From Amaranthus tricolor (taxonomy: Eukaryota; Streptophyta; Magnoliopsida; Caryophyllales; Amaranthaceae), in contig NC_080050.1 in the NCBI RefSeq assembly GCF_026212465.1, positions 1,148,501 through 1,212,500 on the forward strand: 64,000 nt of DNA. Reading direction: 5' to 3'. Below are positions 55,901-64,000 of this stretch, piece after piece. The notes beneath the pieces are model-generated. The model saw nothing but the letters and a program-made list of their open reading frames with translations. It searched no databases and was not told the DNA's origin. Numbering within the stretch: the first letter of the stretch is position 1; each line of letters begins with the position of its first letter. Position numbers and translations under genes: made by a program.

Positions 55901-58770
55901 CAACTCAATAAAAGTTTAAGCTTATGGTTAAGGTCTTACAATATAGTATATACTCTGACACGTCCGTCACATGAGAGCCCTTTAGATTAAAAGCGTGGAT
56001 AACACAAACTCTCCTCATGCTTAACGCCAAATATTCCACTTTAAATGAGGGGTGGTTGAGATTCGAACATGTGACCTCTTATCATGCTAGCGCTTATACC
56101 ATGTTTAAAAAAACTCAAACTAAAAACTTAAACTTATAATTGAAACATCATGATATTTTATATTCTCTGACACAGACACCTTGAAAAGGTCTAGTTTCTC
56201 AGCTAAAATTAAACAATATTGTGATGATCAAATTCCTCGTCTCATTGTAGGTCTTTTTTGTTGTGATGGAGAATGTATTGCGGACAGAATTGCTTATAAA
56301 CAAACGGTATGATCTGAAAGGCTCTTCACAAGGAAGAAGTGCCACCAAAAATGGAAGCCAAGATACATTAACATTAAAAGATCTTGCATTTGATCTTTGC
56401 TTCTTTCTTGACCCAACTACTCGAAATCGAATCTTAGAGTAAGTATTTCAATCATATAATCTGCCATATGTTATATGCTCTATTATATCCCTCACACGAA
56501 AGCCATTTCAGTTTGAAGTGAGGATGCAGCTAAGTCCCTCCTCACAGTTAACGCTAATCACTTCGAAAGCCATTTCGGTTTAAAGTGAGGATGCAGCTAA
56601 ATTCCTCCTCAAAGTTAACTCTAATCACTTCACTTGAAATGAAGTGATGATGATGTAATTGATCGCTTTTATATTACATTGGCTTTGGCTTGAAATTATT
56701 GCATTTCTACATGTCATTTTGCATAAACTAAAAATATTTTAGTTGTTAATTTTACAAATAAAACTCTGCCGAAATTTCATTTATTTGTTGGTGTTCCATA
56801 AGACTCTAAACCCTAAATCTACCACTGCGGATGAATAAGATATAAACCATTAACCTTTTATCACGTTCAGTTTTCATTCCTTATTTTACTCAACTTTTCA
56901 TGTATAAGGAGGCTTGTGGTTGATTTATAGGCAAATCAAGGTAGATTGCAAATTTCTAGAGGAGCAAGGAATCATGGATTACAGCTTGTTACTTGGTATG
57001 CATATGGAACCAAGACGAGGTGAATGTTCAATCTACTTATCTCCATTCAAGTTCATGTATTATAGTGCTTGTTTTGGCCCATTTAAAGTTTATCTCTAGG
57101 TCAGGAAATTGGTACGAGCTAAAAAAATTTTCAAATTAACATCTTTATATTTAGGTAACAGAGGTAAAAAAAACTATTAAGGTACTATTTGAGTAACTTA
57201 GATGTATTGACAACAACACCAACAAATATTTTGACTTAAACGTAGAGTTATAAATGAAATATCTTATGAATATCACATTTTTACACATTTTTGAAGGGGG
57301 CAGTCGGGCCGTGGCCTTTTCGCTCAATCATAGCTTTACCCATGCCTAGATGACTAGCATAATAATTAAGATGATTGATTTGATCAATAATACACGAATA
57401 ATTGTATAGACAACCAGAGTAGAACAAGTCTCTTAACTTGCAATGGATTTAACATTTTGGACTTCTAATATATAAATCATACATCCTTAGTTTTTTCATG
57501 CGTGCAGATTCATTGAAAAATCCTATACAACTACAAAATGGCATTGACCATCCTCAGGCTTTGGAATCTAGACAAGTAAAAGTGGACATGGACCATTCTC
57601 GCGCTGAACTTGTGGAAACTTTTCATAGGCGAGACCCTACTTTTTCACATTTTACATCTGACAGGTTAGCCATAATCTTGATTTAAATTCTCTAAGTATT
57701 AGAATTAAGTCTAGTTATAAGATGAGATTGCTCCAAATTAATGGTGATTTGAGATTGGTCTTGAAAGGATAAGTTGGTCAGATGCTTCAACAAACTGTTC
57801 TTTCAGATAGTTTTTGGAGTATTATGCTTTTAGGAAGAAACCTCATTGAGTTTATGTGCAGTCGACTGTCATGTTGTATAAGTCTTATTTACAAGCCCTA
57901 TAACAAATTATCAATCTTAAGCTTTATGCTTTTCATCTGTCAAAATTGGATGGAGTCAAAGAATTGTATGAAAATATGATGGAATATAGAAATTAATATG
58001 ACTTATGATATCATGCAAGTTTATTCATATGATCAAGTTGTGTATGATACTTACAATCAAGGGTTAATAGAAACTGAAAATCATAAGTTGTGCCTTTCTA
58101 TTGGTGGGATTATCCTTACCCTAAAATCAAATAAATGTTAATAGAAATAATATTTATTATTACAAGAGTAAGATCACAACTTACGTATGTCTAACCTTCC
58201 TAACTCCAAGGCTGAAGGTTTTACCCACACTCACTCTTGTTATAAGATTTGATTTTCACCATCTACATAAAGATCAGTTCTCCTTCTATTGGAGTAACTT
58301 TTTTTATTTCAGGGTAAAGTTTATGTACTTTATGTATCTCTAACCCCCCTCCCCCCCAACTTAACAATGTTGTGATAATAATTTACAGGCCTAATATTAC
58401 AAGATTTGGAGCAAAAGTTCCAGCAAGGGTGATGGGTAAATTGGCTAAAGGTAATGACAATGAAGAAAGGGATAGTCCATCAAGCACAAGATCAAGATCA
58501 AGATCAAGATTACATGATCAAGCTAACAATGTATATTTGTTCATTGGAATCATTGATTTCTTACAAAACTACACTATGCTCAAAAGGATGGAGCATGCTA
58601 TAAAATCCTTGCAATATGATTCTAAAACAATTTCAGCTGTGAATCCTCAGCTTTACTCAACTAGATTTCAAGAATTCTTGTGCACCAAAGTATTCCTAGT
58701 CCAAGATCATGAGTTTGCTAATAATAATAGTCCTCAACCTCTTCAACTCCATAGCAAATCTATGAGCTAG
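52987..58770 (+). CDS. Phosphatidylinositol 4-phosphate 5-kinase, MORN-less PIP5K10/11 type
   Basis: Seven exons (52987-53132, 54869-55034, 55609-55722, 56251-56438, 56931-57019, 57508-57664, 58389-58770) join in phase and give 413 residues. That is close to Arabidopsis PIP5K10/11 (about 400-430 aa) and far shorter than MORN-bearing PIP5Ks. Landmarks are LPAGTITEFVWKDY (31-43), NIQDLGGVNCEDYM, DDRFVIKTLRKSE with the ATP-contact Lys K96, LPSYYNHI, FFVVMENVL, DLKGSSQGRS (163-172), IMDYSLLLG (219-227), VYLFIGIIDFLQNY (335-348), then ISAVNPQLYSTRFQEF, the family's C-terminal specificity-loop end. The enzyme makes PtdIns(4,5)P2 from PtdIns4P at the plasma membrane; the Arabidopsis relatives act in pollen. 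The start at 52987 is the least certain point, because the first 20 residues are poorly conserved and a further upstream exon is possible. At 188 an Ala replaces the second Asp of the KDxD motif. Introns 1, 3 and 4 hold repeats. Confidence 0.88.
53133..54868 (+). other. PIP5K intron 1, repeat-filled
   Basis: This intron contains a second copy of the Stowaway family of 33110-33366 (about 53393-53670). It also has an A/T-rich block (AAAACATTATTGTT...) present near 53235 and again near 54490, and a stretch around 53755-53960 with CGCGGCTTGCGAG/GGTCGCGGCCGCG palindromic words. No coding exon was found inside it. Confidence 0.45.
55140..56140. repeat. Two intronic copies of a dispersed 'AACTCAACC' repeat family
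   Basis: Copies at about 55145-55390 (intron 2) and about 55893-56135 (intron 3) share AAGGAACCAACTCAA, TTTAAGCTNATGGTTNAGG, CACATGAGAGCCC, TTCCA(T/C)TTTAAATGAGG(A/G)GTGGTTGAG, and GTGACCTCTT(G/A)TCA...ATACCATGTT. A sequence like a Pol III B box (GATTCGAAC) is embedded in the second copy. Related copies lie near 31432-31640, 31965-32110, 52030-52270 (inverted) and 56450-56650. Confidence 0.6.
56499..56640. repeat. Tandem duplication in PIP5K intron 4
   Basis: The unit GAAAGCCATTTC(A/G)GTTT(G/A)AAGTG...GTTAAC(G/T)CTAATCACTT is present twice in direct tandem, about 70 bases each. It derives from the dispersed repeat family described at 55140-56140. Confidence 0.65.
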
Positions 58771-61240
58771 CTATTTAACATGTGTTACTTGGACTCGGGT
58801 ACTAATGTCGAATGCTGATACGTGTCCAAGTGACGGATATGTCTAAATATTTGATTTTACGCCTAAAATGAAGTGCTTAAGTGACATATCGAGCATCAAG
58901 GATCAAACATGGATACGTGAAGCAAAATAAAAAGTTATTTAACTTTGTAAACAAACACTAACTTTGTATATATGTTATTTTCAGCACAAACTTCCTTAAA
59001 TGTATATTCACGGCCAATTTGGGTATTGATAATAAATGGTGGGAATAGTAATGAAAAGCTAATGTAAATTTAATTGGAAAATTTTCTTTACAAGCTTTAT
59101 GGTCATGCTTGCTAATTGTTATTATTTTTTTCATAAAATTCATTCTAATGCATTGCCATTAAAAATGGTGGTATTATATTGTAATGAAAATTTGTGAACA
59201 AAAGAACTTTTTATGATGAAAGTTTTATTAACATGGGAGTGACATGATATATTTATCGAAGATTTTCACTATAAATCAATCATGTTACCACAATTTAATA
59301 CCAACAACCAAACAAACCATTATAATCACCGTCATCTATTCATATCATCATATGTGCAAGATAAAATACAGATGTACAGTACAGGGCCAAGTAACAAGCA
59401 GTCACAAGAGAATTTATTAAACAACTAGCATGTAAATATAACATAATATAATAGAAGTCTTTAATCATCAACTAAACCTTTTAATTTTTTATTGAATTAG
59501 TTTTATAACAAAAACTACATTATATAAAACATTTTTTTTACTAATTTATACGAATATAAAATTTAAAAACTTCAAAACACCAAACAAAAAGGTGGAAAAT
59601 TTGTATGGGTTCCACTCCACTAACGGTAGGGAAGACTGAACCCTATCGTAAATGGTCCATGACTGCTTGTCTTATTGTCTGTAAATAGCAATCTCATATT
59701 ACCTCGTGGCTTGAATTCGTTAGGTAGATTATACTCCATTTATTGTGTTCCTTTCAATTTGATGTAAATTTATTTTGTCTGTTTCGTTTAATTAATATAT
59801 TAAATTTTTTTATATAAAATAATTTTTATCAATTTATTAATTTTTTTATTAATATATATTTTTATATTAATATCACCTATATAATTTTAATTAAAGGGAT
59901 TTATGATTATTTACCAAACTCGTGCTAGGTACGCATTGCGTGGATCCAGAATTTCAATCATTGAATCATCGAAATTGACTATGATAACTAATAAGATGAA
60001 TTTTAAAAAATTAAATGTTTTTTTTTTTCTTAAAATATTCTACGTTTTATACGGATTTTTTAAAGAAATTTTTTATGATTTAAATTTTATGGTGGGACCT
60101 GTCCCAATTTACTATTATAGATTCCCCATTGTTTGATGCATTTTATTTATTTTACATTATTGTTAGCAATCCTTTTAATAATATTTTTGTTTATATATTT
60201 TTTATGTCAACTTTTATTTTCTAATTTTCCATCTAATGAGAGCATTATTCATCCAAACAATACATAATAATTCACGCAACTAAGAGAATCAACCACTAAT
60301 TCTCATTGGAAGCTTACATTTTTTCAAATCTATTTGGAGGATGTCCTCCATGACATGGAAAATAAACTCACTATCAATGATTTACAACAAAAGTTATTAC
60401 TCCCTTTATTCTTTAACATTTACTTCATTTAATTTAAATAAATATATGAAAAGATTTATTTTGATTAAATAATAGAATAAATAAACTCTCACACGATTAC
60501 GTTTTTATGTGTATTTTTAATTAAAATATTGTCTCAGCCAATACTATAATCATATACTTTGAATAAATTAAATCATTATTATTATTAAAAACTGAATTAA
60601 ATTACGATATAATAATCTTGTTAAACATACTTACATCCATAATAATTACGCATGTGTAATTGCATGATCACAATTACCAACAAATAAAAGATTTTTGATG
60701 AGGAAATCTTAGTACATTTTTGACCTAGGTAAAACTAAATATTCTCAAGAGATGGAGAGGTCTAATTTATTAATATGAGCCTATGCTAACAAAATGTTTT
60801 CAAGTAATTATAATACCAATTTGTGTGTATGTTCTTTATGGGAAAATGCAAAAGAGAAGAAACTACAAAGAAAGAAAATTTGGACCACAAACACCATAAC
60901 ACAAACAAGTCTTATAATACTACTCTATTTTTTGTGACATGTCCTATGTTTTGTCTTTTATGACAACAAGGTGATTTTGATGTGGTATTATTACCTTTTC
61001 TCGTTAATGTGAATTTCTTGAAAGATTTTTTGCAAACCACTTGTTGATAGATGATAGTTGATTGTTTATTAAATAAACTTATTTAAATTAGTTAATTTTA
61101 TGGATTAATTTAATCAGCTAAAATTGTTTGGTGATTTTAAGAGTATTTGGTAAAGTTTAATAGATGATTGAAAACTGATTGGTATAAAAAGAAATACAAG
61201 AACATGAATATGAGAGAAACAAAAATGAGGGTGATATAGT
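58771..61240. other. Intergenic downstream of PIP5K gene
   Basis: The first part holds the PIP5K 3' flank. A GTGTCCAAGTGACGGATATGTC dispersed-repeat segment lies near 58825. No gene is recognised in the remainder. Confidence 0.35.
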
Positions 61241-61284
61241 CACGTGAATAGTTGTATTGATGTTATAGTCATCGATTCAGTATT

Positions 61285-61445
61285 CCTTATAAGTCGGGGT
61301 CCAAATGGGGAGGAAGGCAGTGGATATACCATACTCATACCCTCTCCAATTAGGGCAAAGAGGAATGTGCGCACTGAGATATTCTCTCAAATAGATAGGC
61401 CCCGCATAGAAGAGAGTTGGATGACATATAGCTCACCCAGTTGAA
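61285..61445 (+). mobile_element. Possible SINE-derived segment
   Basis: A GC-richer island (GGGGTCCAAATGGGGAGGAAG, CATACCCTCTCCAATTAGGG, AAAGAGG) inside AT-rich DNA resembles the body of plant tRNA-derived SINEs as I recall them. No clear A and B boxes or poly-A tail were confirmed. Confidence 0.25.
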
Positions 61446-64000
61446 TTGATGAGGCAACTAGAATGAGAGAATACGCTAATTTTCTTAGTGTGTAATAAGT
61501 TGGTTTATTTATATCAATAAATTGTTTCAATCAACTCAACTTATTAAGTTATCTAACCAACTAATTCATCCAAATTTTTTGAAAATTTTTAATTAGCTCT
61601 TTCATATTTTTTCTTATTTTCTATTATGAACGTATATTAAGTATATCATGAACTTATTCATGCATATTCAATTAAATTGGACAATCTCAATAGAGTTCAC
61701 TAATTCATAAAGAAAACAATGTCTTAAGCCTTAATTCAAGATAATTGCTTTGAAAGCATAGACATGTGATTTGTCCATGCATTAACATAGGAGCTTGTCT
61801 CCACTTCATTTGATTGTGGGTAGCTAATTTATATTCTTCCTCACCTTAAGAAATTGCCACACTTTTTTTTTTTAATTCATATTTTTTATTTTATTATAAT
61901 TTTTTTTATAAAAATATTTTATCATTTTCTTTTTTTTTTTCATCTACACATTTTCATTCTTTTTTAATAATAGTCTGTTTATTTTTAAATCTTTGTACAA
62001 TTATTGACATATTTGATTCACGACAAATATGCAATATTACTCCACGGAAAACAAAGTAATAATTATGAGAACAAAAATAAATCAATATAATTCCAAAATC
62101 CAATTGAAGATGATAGGTAAGGGTCCCAAATGGGTTTTTGAAGGAATCCAATATATAAATACCCATAATTGCAACAAATTATTAGACACCATATAATATA
62201 TAATTCTGACTAATTATTTTACCATCATAATTGCAGAATGAAATAAATAAAATCGGTGAGTTAATTATTTTGATTTGGATTTTTCATATGAATGTCATTC
62301 TTAATATATGCATGTATTTAGTTTGTTATTTAAGTTTGCAACTAAAAGTGACATTTTATTCATATGTCATTTTCAATAACAAATTTAAAAATTAGAGATA
62401 CGTAATTATCTATACATATCAGAACAAATTTAGTTATTTATTCAATATATTTATAAATTGAGCATTTCTCTAGCTAGGAATGTCATGGTAAGAAATATTT
62501 CTTTTACTTAATCATTAAAAACCGCACCACCTTTTTCTATTACTTCCTCAATGTTACTTGTAATAATATTGCATAATAGCTAAAAATTATCGACTAGTGT
62601 TGTCTCATTTGCCCCATCCTTTAAATAATCCTTCTATATTTGAGTGATATATTGTAAATTTAAAGAAGTCCAAAAAATATTTACTTGCACAATGTTTACT
62701 TTTTATAAAACATTTACAAATAGGGTTTGATCTAAAATAATTAATAATACATGAAATAATACTCAAATGAATTTGTTTTAGGGTCAAAAGACCCACATTA
62801 TCAAGCTTATTTTCGTATAATTTAAGCATAAAGATGAACAACTCACAAAAAATAATCAGCTGGCAAAAGGCCATGTCTGTTCTAAAACCAATTTAACAGG
62901 CGATGATATTAATAGCTATGTCACTCATTCACCACTTTTGGATTTGTAAACACTTTCATTATCTTTGTTATGAGGTATGTCTTTTATGATTAGTAACATC
63001 AATTACATTATTCATTCCTTTTTATTACGTATATTTTTGTCAAGAGCTTTTTTGGAGTGACACCCCAGATAAATAACTCTGAAAGGATTTTGAGGCATAT
63101 GTTGACTTACTCTTCCATCCTTAAACAAACGTAACCTAAGTTTCTTGACAAAAAGAGAAATATTATCATATTTGTCTCAACATGCGATCTCATAATATCA
63201 TCTTTTAAAATTTTTTCACTTAATATAATTAAATTTTTCTATGATTGAAATTGTGCATATCAATGCAAATGATGCAAACATTATATTCCAAGGAGTATAT
63301 TTTTAAAAAAAGGTTAGACTTAATAGCTTATTCTTGTTCTATTTATCATTTTTTTTATTTACAAAAATATTCCGTTTGCCTTATGAAAATGATATATTAG
63401 GTGAAAAATAAAAAATAAAGCAAAATACGAAATTTGAGGAAAGAATTTAATCATCATGAAAATGCCTAAACTGTTTATTAGAAGACGAAATATCATGAAA
63501 ATTGAGAAGCGTACATTAACGTTTATAGCCCAAGCTATATATTATATATTTTATTACGCTCTTACAAGATTGATTTGAATTAAAAATTTGATTGTAATAC
63601 ATGTCACCCTAGAAATATAATCCAAACTCGTGACTTTGGATCCCTTTAGCTTCTCAAACAAAATCTTATATTTATCTTATAGTCTATATACTATATCACA
63701 ACACTAATTTTAGAGTATCTACATAATTAGTTGATAACATAGCATTTTTAAAATTTAAAACAAAACATAAAGATGACTAAGTTTATCATTGTTGCCCTCA
63801 TTCATTGCACTAGAGAAAGCAAGATCCCAATCTATTACTAGCTAATATACTCCTATATACCTACCTACACATCTATGGTTCAAACTTCAAACATTCCACG
63901 GCACCCAAATTCAATTTTCACCCATGTAAATAACCATGAAAACAACATAAAGTTGCAACCTTTTCAACCTCAATCAACACAAGACACACTATATACACTA
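61446..64000. other. AT-rich intergenic to window end
   Basis: No coding exon is recognised. The last 200 bases are less A/T-homopolymeric and more CAA/ACC-rich, as in many plant 5' flanks, so a gene may begin beyond the right edge; that is a guess. Confidence 0.3.

Overview
This is a nuclear genomic window from a flowering plant, almost certainly a eudicot. The evidence is AT-rich intergenic DNA, GT-AG introns, 5'-UTR introns, plant-only protein families (BAG6-type chaperone regulator, HAWAIIAN SKIRT-type F-box/kelch protein, plant subfamily-A PIP5K), and many plant MITEs and LTR remnants. A dispersed terminal motif built on GAGACGGTCTC makes me lean towards Caryophyllales (beet/spinach/quinoa/pink relatives), but that placement is an inference from repeat style only.

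Six protein genes are supported. (1) 1109-7310 (+): twelve exons of a large GT4-type glycosyltransferase family 1 protein whose 5' exons lie left of the window. (2) 9917-12043 (-): a complete nine-exon FCF1/UTP24 PIN-domain rRNA-processing nuclease, 198 aa. (3) 21266-25048 (+): a two-exon BAG6-like co-chaperone (1222 aa) with a separate 5'-UTR exon and heat-shock-element-like motifs upstream. (4) 26676-27473 (+): an intronless single-C2-domain protein. (5) 43884-45092 (+): a HAWAIIAN SKIRT-like F-box/kelch protein with a 1.66-kb 5'-UTR intron. (6) 52987-58770 (+): a seven-exon phosphatidylinositol-4-phosphate 5-kinase of the short, MORN-less PIP5K10/11 type.

The rest is transposon-derived or featureless AT-rich DNA. 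Notable elements are: an LTR-like block at about 8190-8910 whose promoter is a strict 10-bp-period array with perfect heat-shock elements; a 733-bp foldback element full of GTTATAAC palindromes (12355-13087) inside a larger nested inverted repeat; an LTR-like sequence with CTCGACCGGTCGAG palindromes (about 14847-15545); a 300-bp hairpin MITE (36389-36688); Stowaway-type MITEs with TA target duplications (448-679, 4805-5226, 33110-33366); a PIF/Harbinger-type MITE with TTA duplications (48770-49322); a 3' retrotransposon end (38270-39048); and two antisense Copia pol remnants (about 40145-40400 and 49500-49735). The stretch 27.5-42 kb appears gene-free.

The genes do not form a pathway. Their order is informative, however: from memory, the Arabidopsis counterparts fall into two sets of neighbours (At4g01190/01200/01210 for the PIP5K, C2 and GT genes; At2g46230/46240 with the homoeologous At3g61590 for FCF1, BAG6 and HWS), and here the two sets are interleaved. 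This suggests an ancestral block that was split between homoeologous regions in Arabidopsis.
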